NCBI RefSeq assembly: GCF_015694345.1
Contig: NZ_JADQDC010000009.1
Location: 1 to 64,000 of the forward strand
Reading direction: 5' to 3'
DNA length: 64,000 bases
Origin: Novosphingobium jiangmenense
GTDB taxonomy: Bacteria > Pseudomonadota > Alphaproteobacteria > Sphingomonadales > Sphingomonadaceae
The notes under the pieces are model-generated. The model saw only the letters and a list, made by a program, of their open reading frames with translations. It searched no databases and was not told the DNA's origin. A program made the translations under genes and the position numbers. Positions 17,067 to 25,712 of the stretch are shown piece by piece; positions within the stretch are counted from its first letter, which is position 1, and every line of letters starts with the position of its first letter.

Positions 17067-18359
17067 TCAGCGCTTGGCCATGCGGCTCTCGGTCGGGCGC
17101 TGCTGGCCAGGCTGCGCCGGAGCGGCGCCGCGCATCACCAGGCACACGCCGCCGCGCGCCTTGACCGAGCCGCACATCGAGCTGGCCGAGGCATAGCCGC
17201 CAAAGCCCGCCGCCTGCACGCGCCAGAACTGCTTGCCATTGACGGTGACTTGCGTGGTCACGTTGGTGAAGCCCTTGAGGTCCGGATTGCGCGCGGTGTA
17301 GTGGCGCCAGGCGCGACGGGCGCCCTCGGGCGTCGAGAACGAGCCGAGCTGGACGAGATGCGTTCCGGCCTTGGCAGGCGCCGCCACCGGCTTTGCCGCA
17401 GGCGCTGCCTTGCGTGCCGGTGCGGCAGCGGGGCGAACGTAGGGCTGCGAGGCGGGTACGTCGATCAGGGCAAGCTGGGTCTGCTGCGACTGCGACGAGG
17501 AATCCGCGAGCGAGGGTGACGGTGCAGCCGGCTCGGTTGCAGGCAGTTCCTTCACTGCGGCTTCGGCGAGAGCCGGAGCGGCGGCAGGTTCCGCCCGCGT
17601 CGCTGCTTCGGCTGCCAGCTGTTCGGTGGCAGGGAAATTCGCCAGCGCCAGCGCCTGCGGCTGGCCATTGTCACCGCGCAGCGGCACGCCGAGGAGGTTC
17701 GCCACGCGGTCGCGGGTGCGCTCCGAATAGCCCATCATCGCCCACTGCTCCATGCGCTCGCCAAGCTGGTCGGCGGGCACGTCCTGCGCGGCCATGGTGC
17801 GCGCCTCGCGCCACTGACCGGCAAGGGCATAGGCCAGCGCGAGGTTCTGGCGGACCTTCGGGGTATTCTCGCCATTGCGCAGCGCCTGCGACAGGATCTG
17901 CGCGCCCTGCTGCGGCTGCCCGGCCAGAGCGAGGGCAAGGCCGTAATCGGCGGCGGCGAGGCTGTCGCGATAGGAATTGAGCGTGTCGACCGCTTCGGCA
18001 TGACGGCCAAGCGCGATGTCGGCCAGGGCCAGGCTGAGCGCGGTGCGGCTCGAATCCTCACCAAGCTCCATCGATTCGTCATAGGCCTGACGGGCGGATT
18101 CGAAGCGACCGGCCTTGAGGTAGGCATTGCCCAGCAGGACGCGGTAAGCGGCGTTGCGCGGATCGGCGAGGACCGCCTTCTCGGCATTGTCGATCGCGGC
18201 GGTCGTGGTGCCCTTGGCCAGCGCGGTCTGGGCCGAGGAGGCGTACTTGTCGGGATGGGCCCCGCCGGTGGTGCAACCGGTCAGCACGCCAGCGGCAAGC
18301 GCGGTCGAGATCGCGAGGCGGGCGGCGCGGTTGGGAGCGAATGCGGTGATCATGTCCAT
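17067..18359 (-). CDS. TPR-repeat lipoprotein with C-terminal SPOR domain
   Basis: A 430-residue exported protein. The N-terminus is a lipoprotein signal with lipobox LTGC, so it is probably anchored to the outer membrane. Residues ~40-220 form tetratricopeptide repeats (AVLADPRNAAYRVLLGNAYL, YGLALALAGQPQQGAQIL). A Pro/Ala-rich linker follows, and residues ~335-410 are a SPOR domain (HLVQLGSFSTPEGARRAWRHY) that binds denuded septal peptidoglycan. Start at 18359 (GAGGGG upstream); an ATG at 18374 overlaps the preceding stop as TGATG. It is the last gene of a ParA-like/RHH-like/SPOR operon, which suggests a role at division sites. Confidence 0.82.
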   Translation of the reverse strand: MDMITAFAPNRAARLAISTALAAGVLTGCTTGGAHPDKYASSAQTALAKGTTTAAIDNAEKAVLADPRNAAYRVLLGNAYLKAGRFESARQAYDESMELGEDSSRTALSLALADIALGRHAEAVDTLNSYRDSLAAADYGLALALAGQPQQGAQILSQALRNGENTPKVRQNLALAYALAGQWREARTMAAQDVPADQLGERMEQWAMMGYSERTRDRVANLLGVPLRGDNGQPQALALANFPATEQLAAEAATRAEPAAAPALAEAAVKELPATEPAAPSPSLADSSSQSQQTQLALIDVPASQPYVRPAAAPARKAAPAAKPVAAPAKAGTHLVQLGSFSTPEGARRAWRHYTARNPDLKGFTNVTTQVTVNGKQFWRVQAAGFGGYASASSMCGSVKARGGVCLVMRGAAPAQPGQQRPTESRMAKR

Positions 18360-18373
18360 GGTCCCCTCAGGCA

Positions 18374-18898
18374 TCAGTTGCGCGTGATGGCGCGGCGGGC
18401 GATGTCCTCAAGCCCGGGAAGGTCGGCGAGAAAGCGGTCGAGCGCCTCGGTCACCAGTTCCTGAGCGCTGCGATCCTCGAGGGTGCAGGCAAGGCGCAGG
18501 CGGACGTGGCGGTAGTTGTCGAGGCGCAAGGTGAAAGCGGCCTTGCGCCCCTCCTGCAATGCGGAACGGACCGGCTTTCCGGCCTTCACGCGGTTGCGCG
18601 CGATCTTGACCGAGGCTGCGGAAGCAAACTCGCCGGGCTGCGCGGGCTTTTCGAAGGCGGCGACCTTTTCGGCCAGGGCCTCGATCTGCTGGACGACGAC
18701 CGGCTGTTCGACGGGCGCATTAACCGCCGCTGCGGCGACGTCCTCGCCAAGGTCGTTCCAGCCGAGGTCGTCCTGGGTGAGGAAGCGGCTCTGCTCTTCG
18801 TAGCTGATCGCCAGTTGCGGGCGCATCGCCGGACGGGCGGCGCCCTTGCGGGCAAGCAGGCTCGGCGAGAGCGAGGCGAGAGGCTTGGACGCGCTCAT
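18374..18898 (-). CDS. Small ParA-partner-like protein with C-terminal ribbon-helix-helix-like region
   Basis: A 174-residue protein without a firm family assignment. The first ~110 residues are low-complexity and Ala/Glu-rich (QQIEALAEKVAAFEKP looks like a short coiled coil). The C-terminus, AFTLRLDNYRHVRLRLACTL followed by AQELVTEALDRFL, has the beta-helix-helix pattern of CopG/ParG-type DNA-binding or MipZ/ParA partner proteins. A strong site (GAGGAGG) precedes the ATG at 18898. It lies 13 bases after the ParA-like gene and overlaps the next frame's upstream ATG, so it is part of the same operon. A role as the ATPase's cognate partner is inference. Confidence 0.6.
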   Translation of the reverse strand: MSASKPLASLSPSLLARKGAARPAMRPQLAISYEEQSRFLTQDDLGWNDLGEDVAAAAVNAPVEQPVVVQQIEALAEKVAAFEKPAQPGEFASAASVKIARNRVKAGKPVRSALQEGRKAAFTLRLDNYRHVRLRLACTLEDRSAQELVTEALDRFLADLPGLEDIARRAITRN

Positions 18899-18911
18899 CG
18901 GCAGCGCCTCC

Positions 18912-19637
18912 TCAGGAACCGACGACGCGGCGGCCGAAGCCACCCATCGGGCGCGGCGCCCCGGCCATCGGCACCGCTGCAGCCTGCTGCGGCACGGCAA
19001 AGACGGTGCGGCGGAAGTTCTTTTCGAGGCGCTCGGAGATATAGGTCCACAGCGCGGCGACTTCGGCGGCAGACTTGCCGCCCGGATCGCATTCCATGAC
19101 GGTGCGGCCATCGATCATCGAGGCCGCGAAATCGGTGCGGTGGTGCAGCGTTACCGGCGCGACCGTGCCATGCTGCGACAGGGCCACGGCGGCTTCCGAA
19201 GTGATGCGCGCCTTGGGGGTGGCGGCGTTGACGACGAAGATCAGCGGCTTGCCGGCGCGGTCACACAGGTCGACCGTGGCACCGACGGCGCGCAGGTCGT
19301 GCGGGCTCGGACGCGTCGGCACGACGATCAGTTCGGCTACAGAGATCACCGACTGGATCGCCATGGTGATGGCCGGCGGCGTATCGATGACGGCGAGCTT
19401 GAAGCCCTGCTGGCGCAGGATGGCGAGGTCCGAGGCAAGGCGGGCGACGGTGGTCTGGGCAAAGGCGGGGAATTCGGCCTCGCGCTCGTTCCACCAGTCG
19501 GACAGCGAGCCTTGCGGGTCGATGTCGATCAGCACGACGGGGCCGGCGCCTGCGCGCTGGGCCTGGACGGCGAGGTGCCCGGACAACGTGGTCTTGCCCG
19601 ATCCGCCCTTCTGCGATGCCAATGCCAGTACGCGCAA
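18912..19637 (-). CDS. ParA/MinD-family positioning ATPase (orphan, chromosomal)
   Basis: A 241-residue P-loop ATPase. The deviant Walker A is SQKGGSGKTT with the signature lysine near the N-terminus, the A' motif is DIDPQGS, and the switch II/Walker B region is VIDTPPA. It lacks the N-terminal helix-turn-helix of large plasmid ParA and the C-terminal amphipathic helix of MinD; instead the tail is Pro/Gly/Arg-rich (VAAVPMAGAPRPMGG region). Start is TTG at 19637 preceded by GGGGGAATTGGGCT. No parB or parS cluster is seen. Together with the RHH-like and SPOR genes it resembles orphan ParA systems that position envelope or chemotaxis machines. Confidence 0.85.
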   Translation of the reverse strand: MRVLALASQKGGSGKTTLSGHLAVQAQRAGAGPVVLIDIDPQGSLSDWWNEREAEFPAFAQTTVARLASDLAILRQQGFKLAVIDTPPAITMAIQSVISVAELIVVPTRPSPHDLRAVGATVDLCDRAGKPLIFVVNAATPKARITSEAAVALSQHGTVAPVTLHHRTDFAASMIDGRTVMECDPGGKSAAEVAALWTYISERLEKNFRRTVFAVPQQAAAVPMAGAPRPMGGFGRRVVGS

Positions 19638-19906
19638 AGCCCAATTCCCCCGAAATGCACAAACTCTCGCGGTCCGGATTCGCAGATCGGGCTGAAATTT
19701 CGGTTAACGCCGGTTCAATTTTGCCGACGGGCGCACAAGCGCAGGTATCGTCGAAGGCACAGGCAACGGCGGTTTGCAGCCAAGATCGGTCGCTAAGACT
19801 TCGCTAACGCCTCGTTGACTATAAGGCCGGCAACGGCGGACTGCGGGTTGCAGGATCGATCACCACGCACGCGTCACGCAATTTACCGAAACGGACTTGG
19901 GCAAGC
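19638..19906. promoter_or_regulatory. Divergent promoter region of the two SPOR-protein operons
   Basis: The 269-base gap between the ParA-like gene (-) and the Sel1-SPOR gene (+) contains no supported frame. GGTTAACGCCGGTTCAA near 19703-19719 resembles a CtrA box (TTAA-N7-TTAA) with one mismatch in the second half. GCTAAGACTTCGCTAACG near 19793 is a direct repeat. Regulation by CtrA would fit a division-linked module but is unproven. Confidence 0.3.
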
Positions 19907-21028
19907 ATGAGACACTTCCAGCGCACAGCGACGGCAGCGATCCCGGTGATGGCGGCGGCAATCCTCATGGCAACGCCTGCGCTGGCCGACACCAAGGCCG
20001 GGGTGGATGCATGGTCTCGCGGGGAGTTCGACGCGGCCGTCAAGGAATGGCTCGGCCCGGCAGCCAAGGGCGATGCCGATGCGCAGTTCAACATCGGCCA
20101 GGCCTACAAGCTCGGCAAGGGCGCGCCGCAAGACCTGAAGCGCGCCGAGGCGTGGTATCGCAAGGCGGCAGAACAGGGTCACATCAAGGCATCCGACACG
20201 CTTGGTCTGCTGCTGTTTCAGGACAACCGCAAGGCCGAAGCTGCGCCCTTCCTGCAGGCTTCGGCCGAGCGCGGCGAGCCGCGCGCGATGTACATCCTCG
20301 GCATCGCGCACTTCAACGGCGATACCGTGGGCAAGGACTGGGTCCGCGCCTATGCGCTGACCAGCCGGGCGGCGGCGAGCGGTCTGGAGCAGGCGACGCG
20401 CGCGCTTACCATGATGGACAACATGATCCCGCTGGAACAGCGCCAGCTTGGCGTGTCACTGGCGGCGGATCTTGAGCAGAAGGCTCAGGCCAAGCGGTCG
20501 GAGCAGTTCGCGGCGGCCGATCTGGGTGCCAAGCCCTTGCCGACTGCGCCGGTTCGCCCCAGCACAACCACGGGCTCGCTGGAAAAGGCCGAAGTGCCGC
20601 CCTCGGTGATCACCGCCGGGGCAGATTTTGCCAATCCAGTGACAATGCCCGCGCCCAAGCGGGTAGTCGGCAGCAACGCGCCTGTCGCCAAGCCGGTGGT
20701 GAAGGCGCCATCGGGTGCCGTGCATGTGGCGGAAGCTCCGGCAGCAAAGCCAATCGTGACCAAGGAGCCAAAAGCTGCGCCCCCTCCCCCAAAGGCCCAA
20801 GGCAATTGGCGCATTCAGCTGGGCGCATTCGGCGTCAAGGCCAATGCCGACGGGCTGTGGAGCAAGGTCAAGGGACGGCCAGAACTTGCGGGCCATGGCC
20901 GGATCGACCTGCCTTCCGGAGCAGTCACGCGATTGCTGGCAGGGGGCTTTGCGGGTCAGGCCGAGGCCGACAAGGCTTGCGGCGCGCTCAAGGCTGGCGG
21001 CTTCACTTGCCTGGTGGTAAAGCCCTGA
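19907..21028 (+). CDS. Periplasmic Sel1-repeat protein with C-terminal SPOR domain
   Basis: A 373-residue exported protein with a signal peptide ending ATPALAD near residue 27. Residues ~30-165 are Sel1-like (TPR-type) repeats, seen in GDADAQFNIGQAYKLGKGAPQDLKRAEAWYRKAAEQGH. A ~120-residue Pro/Ala/Lys linker follows, and the C-terminus is a SPOR domain (WRIQLGAFGVKANADGLW). The architecture parallels the TPR-SPOR lipoprotein encoded divergently, so the two probably act on the same septal peptidoglycan. It is followed five bases later by a DUF418 gene. Confidence 0.82.
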   Translation: MRHFQRTATAAIPVMAAAILMATPALADTKAGVDAWSRGEFDAAVKEWLGPAAKGDADAQFNIGQAYKLGKGAPQDLKRAEAWYRKAAEQGHIKASDTLGLLLFQDNRKAEAAPFLQASAERGEPRAMYILGIAHFNGDTVGKDWVRAYALTSRAAASGLEQATRALTMMDNMIPLEQRQLGVSLAADLEQKAQAKRSEQFAAADLGAKPLPTAPVRPSTTTGSLEKAEVPPSVITAGADFANPVTMPAPKRVVGSNAPVAKPVVKAPSGAVHVAEAPAAKPIVTKEPKAAPPPPKAQGNWRIQLGAFGVKANADGLWSKVKGRPELAGHGRIDLPSGAVTRLLAGGFAGQAEADKACGALKAGGFTCLVVKP

Positions 21029-21032
21029 TGGC

Positions 21033-22244
21033 TTGGCCGAGGATGTTCCCCCTACCCGCATAGACGCGATCGATTTCCTGCGCGGCGTTGCCGTGCTGGG
21101 CATACTGGCGATCAACGTCACCGGGTTCTGGGGGCCTTCGCTGGCCACCTTCTCCCCAGCGATCCCCCGCGCAGAGCCTGCCGCCTACGGCTGGTTCGCG
21201 TTTGCTTTCGTGGTGTTCGAGGGCAAGATGCGGGCGCTGTTCAGCATGCTGTTCGGGGCCAGCATGGTGCTGTTCGCGCAGGCCGCAGAGCGCAAGGGGT
21301 TTGACCCGGACACGGCGCAGATCCGGCGGCTGCTGTGGCTCGCGCTGTTCGGCTACCTCCACTTCGCGCTGCTGTGGTGGGGCGACATCCTGTTTCTCTA
21401 TGCGCTGTGCGGGTTGGCGGCGCTGCTGCTGCGAAGGCTGGAGCCGCGCCAGCTGGTGCTGATCGCCCTGCCCTTCTACGTGCTGGTCCATGTGATCGAA
21501 GCGCTGCTGGCCCTGCCCGGCGTACTGGCCGAACAGGCGGTTCTGGCCGGCACCGCTCCGCAGGCTGACGTGGCAGAACAGGCCGCGATGATGGGCCGGA
21601 TTGCCGCCTCGGTCGCAAACGACCTTGCGGTGCTGAACGCCGGGTTCTTCGACGCGATCTGGCTGAAGCTGTCGAATGCCCCGTTGCAGCCACTAACCAC
21701 CACGCTTTCGACCTTTACCGAGACGGTGCCGCTGATGCTGCTGGGCATGGCGATGGTGCGCGGCGGGTTCTTCACGGGATGGCCGCGTGGCCGATTGGTG
21801 GGGCTGGCGGTGGGCGGGATCATGCTTGGCGGCGTGCCGACCCTGTTGGCGGCGCAATGGTTGCAGGGCCATGGCTGGCCACCGCGAGCGATGTTCATGG
21901 CGATCGAGGATGGCATGGCCTTGCCCCACCTGCTGATGGCGCTCGGCTATGCCGCTCTGCTGGTGCTGGTCTTTCCGGCGGTGCAGCGGTTGCGGATCGG
22001 CAGGGCGCTGGCAGCAGCGGGGCGTTGCGCGTTCAGCAACTACCTCGGCACGACAGTCCTGATGACGGCGCTGTTCTCCGGCTGGGGACTGGGCCTCGGA
22101 GACGAACTGCCGCGCGTCTGGCTTCCGGCCTTCGTGCTGCTCGGCTGGGTGGCGATGCTCATCTGGCCGCGGTGGTGGCTGCGACGCTACGGGCAAGGGC
22201 CGTTGGAGCGGCTGTGGCGACAGCTGGCACTGCCCGCGCGTTAA
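21033..22244 (+). CDS. DUF418 family multi-spanning membrane protein
   Basis: A 403-residue integral membrane protein. The DUF418 N-terminal signature DAIDFLRGVAVLGILAINV is present, followed by about ten hydrophobic segments and a C-terminal block containing GRCAFSNYLGTTVLMT and FGWGL-like sequence typical of the family. Function of the family is unknown; relatives resemble acyltransferase-3-like membrane proteins. The frame begins at a TTG (21033), five bases after the upstream stop, with no better in-frame start before the signature. It is likely cotranscribed with the Sel1-SPOR gene. Confidence 0.8.
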   Translation: MAEDVPPTRIDAIDFLRGVAVLGILAINVTGFWGPSLATFSPAIPRAEPAAYGWFAFAFVVFEGKMRALFSMLFGASMVLFAQAAERKGFDPDTAQIRRLLWLALFGYLHFALLWWGDILFLYALCGLAALLLRRLEPRQLVLIALPFYVLVHVIEALLALPGVLAEQAVLAGTAPQADVAEQAAMMGRIAASVANDLAVLNAGFFDAIWLKLSNAPLQPLTTTLSTFTETVPLMLLGMAMVRGGFFTGWPRGRLVGLAVGGIMLGGVPTLLAAQWLQGHGWPPRAMFMAIEDGMALPHLLMALGYAALLVLVFPAVQRLRIGRALAAAGRCAFSNYLGTTVLMTALFSGWGLGLGDELPRVWLPAFVLLGWVAMLIWPRWWLRRYGQGPLERLWRQLALPAR

Positions 22245-22355
22245 CTACGCTTGATAACCTGCCAGACGCCCGCCGTCCCGCGCCGGGACGCGGTTGGATC
22301 GGGACTCGCAAGCACACGCGTTAATGCCTATTCCTTAACGGGAAAGGAGTTGGCG

Positions 22356-23039
22356 ATGGCCTCGCAATCGGGTTGGTGGACGAAGCGCTGGGTGCGGATG
22401 CCGCTGGGCGTGCTCGCCACGGGCGCTGCCTCGCTGCTCGCCTTCCACGCCGGGCAGGACATCGCGCAAGTCGCCTTCGGCAACGGCACGGCAGAAGCCG
22501 CGCCTGCGATGGTGCCCAGCCCCAAGCCCGCTCCGGCTGTGGCGCAGAAGCCGATCGAAGGGCCGTTCGTGGTCAAGTCGATCCTGCCGATCAACGAGCC
22601 GATCAAGTTCGGCAAGTTCTATTGGGACGAGGCCCGCGCGCCCACAGCGGGCAAGCTGGTGGTGACGGTGGACCTCACCGCGCGGGTGATCTCGGTGTTC
22701 CGCGATGGCCACGAGATCGGCGCGGCGGCGATCCTCAAGGGCTATGGCGAAAAGCCGACGCCGACCGGCGTGTTTCCGATCACCGAGAAGGACGCCGACC
22801 ACGTTTCCAATATCTACGACGCGCCGATGCCGTGGATGATGCGGCTGACCAACGACGGCGTCTCGATCCACGGCAGCAAGGTGGAAAAGGGCTATGCCAC
22901 CAATGGCTGCATCGGCGTGCCCGATGCCTTTGCCGAAAAGCTGTTCCGCATCGCCTCGCTCGGCGACAAGGTCATCGTCACCGATGGCAAGACGATGCAG
23001 GTGGGCGACCCGATCCTGTCGGGCGAGCACGCGGGCTGA
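22356..23039 (+). CDS. Membrane-anchored L,D-transpeptidase (YkuD domain)
   Basis: A 227-residue protein with one N-terminal transmembrane or signal-anchor segment (MPLGVLATGAASLLAFHAG) and a YkuD domain. The catalytic motif is intact: SIHGS with His172, then ATNGCIGVP with nucleophile Cys185. Such enzymes form 3-3 peptidoglycan cross-links or attach proteins to peptidoglycan. Start at 22356 is supported by AAAGGAG eight bases upstream; the longer frame begins in the previous intergenic space. TTAATGCCTATTCCTTAAC immediately upstream has two TTAA half-sites ten bases apart. It is another envelope gene next to the SPOR block. Confidence 0.9.
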   Translation: MASQSGWWTKRWVRMPLGVLATGAASLLAFHAGQDIAQVAFGNGTAEAAPAMVPSPKPAPAVAQKPIEGPFVVKSILPINEPIKFGKFYWDEARAPTAGKLVVTVDLTARVISVFRDGHEIGAAAILKGYGEKPTPTGVFPITEKDADHVSNIYDAPMPWMMRLTNDGVSIHGSKVEKGYATNGCIGVPDAFAEKLFRIASLGDKVIVTDGKTMQVGDPILSGEHAG

Positions 23040-23054
23040 ACCACAAGTTCTTCA

Positions 23055-23115
23055 TCCCCGCGCAGGCGGGGATCCAGAGGAAAGCGCGTCTCGCTGGATT
23101 CCCGCCTGCGCGGGA
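23055..23115. repeat. Hairpin repeat 'CCCCGCGCAGGCGGGGATCCAG'
   Basis: TCCCCGCGCAGGCGGGGAT at 23055 onward is the inverse of ATTCCCGCCTGCGCGGGAA ending at about 23116, giving a 61-nt hairpin. This repeat type is widespread in proteobacterial intergenic regions. It lies between the convergent transpeptidase and dehydrogenase genes and may serve as a transcription end for both. Confidence 0.8.
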
Positions 23116-23124
23116 ATGACGAGT

Positions 23125-23919
23125 TTACGCCAGCCCCTTGGCTGTGCTGGTACGCGAAGCATCGCCCACCGAGCTGCCGCCGTCGACGTCGAGGATCGCG
23201 CCGGTGACGTAACTGGCGGCGGGCGTCGAGAGGAACACCGCCGCTTCGCCGATCTCGTAGGCCGTACCCCAGCGCTTCATCGGGATGCGGGCATAGTGTG
23301 CCTGCCGGGTGGTCTCGTCGGGCGCGAGGCGGGCCATGCCTTCGGTGTCGGCAATCGGGCCCGGCGAGATGCCGTTGACGCGCACGTCCGGTCCCCATTC
23401 GATCGCCAGCGTGCGGACAAGCTGGTTGATCCCGGCCTTGGCGGCACAGGCATGGGCCTGCATCGCCATCGCCTGTTCGGCCTGCCCTGCCGTGATCGCG
23501 ATCAGCGAGGCACCGGGGTTGAGCAGTTCGTGGCAGCCCCGGAAGACGTTGAAGGTGCCCAGCAGGTCGATGTCGACCACGGTCTTGAACGCATTGGCCG
23601 ACATGCCGAGGACCGGCGCGAGGAAGTTTCCGGCCGCACCCGAGATGACGATGTCGAGCGCGCCGATCTCGTCGCGCACCGACTTCATCGCCTCGCAGAT
23701 CGCAGCGTAATCACGCACGTCGGCGGCGCGCCACACCGCATCGTGGCCGATCTCGGCGGCAGCGGCAGCAGCCTTTTCCGGGTTGCGGCCGAGAACTGCC
23801 ACGCGGGCGCCGAGTTCGGCAAAGCGCTTGGCGATGCCGAGATTGATGCCGCTGGTGCCGCCGGCGATGAACGCGGTCTTGCCGGCAAGGACATCGTCAC
23901 GGAACGGGGATTGGGTCAT
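23125..23919 (-). CDS. SDR-family oxidoreductase, 2,4-dienoyl-CoA reductase-like
   Basis: A 264-residue short-chain dehydrogenase. The cofactor loop is AGGTSGINLGIA near residues 17-28 and NNAG is replaced by SGAAGNF, as in peroxisomal-type 2,4-dienoyl-CoA reductases. In that subfamily the usual YxxxK catalytic pair is replaced by a segment like QVHAGAAKA, and here MQAHACAAKAG aligns with it. LAIEWGPDVRVNGISPGPI is the conserved C-terminal part. It would reduce unsaturated acyl-CoA intermediates. Start: ATG at 23919 after TGAGGATTCCCGC. It is the last gene of a three-gene operon, eleven bases after the previous stop. Confidence 0.78.
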   Translation of the reverse strand: MTQSPFRDDVLAGKTAFIAGGTSGINLGIAKRFAELGARVAVLGRNPEKAAAAAAEIGHDAVWRAADVRDYAAICEAMKSVRDEIGALDIVISGAAGNFLAPVLGMSANAFKTVVDIDLLGTFNVFRGCHELLNPGASLIAITAGQAEQAMAMQAHACAAKAGINQLVRTLAIEWGPDVRVNGISPGPIADTEGMARLAPDETTRQAHYARIPMKRWGTAYEIGEAAVFLSTPAASYVTGAILDVDGGSSVGDASRTSTAKGLA

Positions 23920-23929
23920 GCGGGAATCC

Positions 23930-24712
23930 TCAGCGAGGGGCCATGCGGATCGCGCCGTCGAGGCGGATCGCCTGGCCGTTGAAGTAGGTATTGCGCACCA
24001 GTTCCATGGCGAGGCTGGCAAACTCTTCAGGCTTGCCGAGCCGCTTGGGGAACGGGACCGACGCGTTGAGGCTGTCGAGCACCTTGTCGGGCAGGCGGCC
24101 CAAGAGCGGCGTGCCGAAGATGCCAGGCATGATTGCGTTGACGCGGATGCCGAGGTCCATCAGATCGCGCGCCATCGGCAGGACGAGGCCGTTCACGCCC
24201 GCCTTGAGCGAACCGTAGGCAACCTGCCCCACTTGCGCGTCCTGCGCCGCGACCGAAGCGGTAAGGATGATCGTCCCCCGCTCGCCGTCTTCCAGCGGAT
24301 CGAGACTGGCCATGCCCAATGCCGAGAGGGAGGCGACGCGGTAGCTGGCGATGAGGATGCCTTGCGCGGCGTATTCGTAGTCCTCGGTCGAAAGCCTCGT
24401 GAACTCGCCGGTCTCGCGGTTGCGGCTGACGGTCTTGCCCTTGCGATGGGTCATCGCGCAGTGGACGCAGATGCGCTCCTGCCCATGGGCCGCGCGCGCC
24501 TTGGCGAAACCTGCGACGACGGATTCCTCGGACGTGATGTCGACCTTGCAGAACAGGCCGCCGATGGCGCGAGCGACGGCCTCGCCTTGCTCCTCGTTCA
24601 CATCGAAGATCGCGACCTTGACGCCTGCGGCGGCGAGAGCCTCTGCCGTGGCGCGGCCGAGACCCGAAGCGCCGCCGGTGACGACCGCGCTGATGCCGGA
24701 ATCGATCTTCAT
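23930..24712 (-). CDS. SDR-family 3-hydroxyacyl-CoA dehydrogenase-like (type II)
   Basis: A 260-residue classical SDR. The cofactor motif is TGGASGLGRA (about 12-21), and the active site is Ser in ILTASVAAQDAQ with Tyr and Lys in AYGSLKAGV. The middle insertion (THRKGKTVSRNRETGEF) and the end (GQAIRLDGAIRMAPR) match the type II 3-hydroxyacyl-CoA dehydrogenase (HSD17B10-like) group, which oxidises 3-hydroxyacyl-CoA with NAD. Its ATG overlaps the stop of the upstream nitronate monooxygenase-like gene by four bases, so translation is coupled. Confidence 0.82.
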   Translation of the reverse strand: MKIDSGISAVVTGGASGLGRATAEALAAAGVKVAIFDVNEEQGEAVARAIGGLFCKVDITSEESVVAGFAKARAAHGQERICVHCAMTHRKGKTVSRNRETGEFTRLSTEDYEYAAQGILIASYRVASLSALGMASLDPLEDGERGTIILTASVAAQDAQVGQVAYGSLKAGVNGLVLPMARDLMDLGIRVNAIMPGIFGTPLLGRLPDKVLDSLNASVPFPKRLGKPEEFASLAMELVRNTYFNGQAIRLDGAIRMAPR

Positions 24713-25689
24713 GCGACCATGCCTTCGAGGCGGCCGCGAATGATGGTCTCAGCATCGCCGACGATGCGATCGATCAGTTGCTGGCAGGTCGGGATGTCGT
24801 GGATCAGGCCCTGGACCATGCCTGCCCAGAACACGCCCTTGGTGAGATCGCCGGTTTCAAGCAGCTGCTTGCCCGCGCGACCATTGACCAGTTCCTGCAC
24901 GTCCTCGAACTTCGCATCGGGCTTGGACAGGCGGCGGACGACCTCCTCGGACACTTCGCTGCGGCCGACCCGCGCGGTGTTCTTGAAGTTGCGGAAGATC
25001 AGGAAGCTGCCGCGCTCGTCGTTGTTGATGTAGGCCTGCTTGACGTTGTCGTGGATCGGCGCCTCGACCGTCGCGCAGAAGCGCGTGCCCATGTTGATCC
25101 CCTCGGCCCCGAGGCTCAGCGCAGCGACCAGACCGCGGCCATCGCCAAAGCCCCCGCTGGCGAGCATCGGGATCTTCACCTTGTCGGCAGCGGCGGGGAT
25201 CAGGATCAGACCGGGAATGTCGTCCTCGCCGGGGTGGCCGGCGCATTCGAAGCCGTCGATCGAGATGATGTCGCAACCGGCGCGTTCAGCGGAGAGCGCA
25301 TGGCGCACCGCCGTGCACTTGTGCAGGATGGTCACGCCGTGGGGCTTGAGCATTTCCCAGATCTCGCGCACCGCCTGCGTACCGGCGGTTTCGACGATCT
25401 TCACGCCGCCGTCGATGATTGCCTGGGCGTAGGCCCTGTAGTCCGGCGAATTGACGGTCGGGAAGATCGTCATGTTCACGCCGAAGGGCTTCGACGTCAT
25501 CGCCTTGGTCCGCTCGATCTCGTCGCGTAGCGCGTCGGGCGTAGGCTGGGTCAGCGCGGTGATGATGCCGAGGCCGCCCGCGTTCGAGACCGCAGCCGCC
25601 AGCTCCGCATAGCCCACATTCATCATGCCGCCCTGCACGATGGGATGCTCGATACCGAGCATTTCGGTGATGCGTGTCCTGATCGCCAT
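24709..25689 (-). CDS. Nitronate monooxygenase / NPD-type FMN flavoprotein
   Basis: A 326-residue TIM-barrel flavoprotein of the 2-nitropropane dioxygenase group. Visible family features are HPIVQGGMMNVG near the N-terminus, SNAGGLGIITA, the phosphate-binding segment ASGGFGDGRGLVAALSLGAEGINMGTRF, and ECAGHPGEDDI. Enzymes annotated this way in acyl-CoA operons of actinobacteria and sphingomonads may act on lipid or steroid intermediates and not on nitronates. Start: ATG at 25689, eight bases after GGGGAG; a GTG at 25698 is the alternative. It is the first gene of the operon, under a palindromic operator. Confidence 0.82.
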   Translation of the reverse strand: MAIRTRITEMLGIEHPIVQGGMMNVGYAELAAAVSNAGGLGIITALTQPTPDALRDEIERTKAMTSKPFGVNMTIFPTVNSPDYRAYAQAIIDGGVKIVETAGTQAVREIWEMLKPHGVTILHKCTAVRHALSAERAGCDIISIDGFECAGHPGEDDIPGLILIPAAADKVKIPMLASGGFGDGRGLVAALSLGAEGINMGTRFCATVEAPIHDNVKQAYINNDERGSFLIFRNFKNTARVGRSEVSEEVVRRLSKPDAKFEDVQELVNGRAGKQLLETGDLTKGVFWAGMVQGLIHDIPTCQQLIDRIVGDAETIIRGRLEGMVA

Positions 25690-25712
25690 TCCTGCCACTC
25701 CCCAAACTCACA

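Noticed and set aside
23125..23919. Loss of the SDR catalytic Tyr as a sign of a dead enzyme
   Set aside because: The 2,4-dienoyl-CoA reductase subgroup normally lacks the YxxxK Tyr at this place, so the sequence fits an active member of that subgroup.
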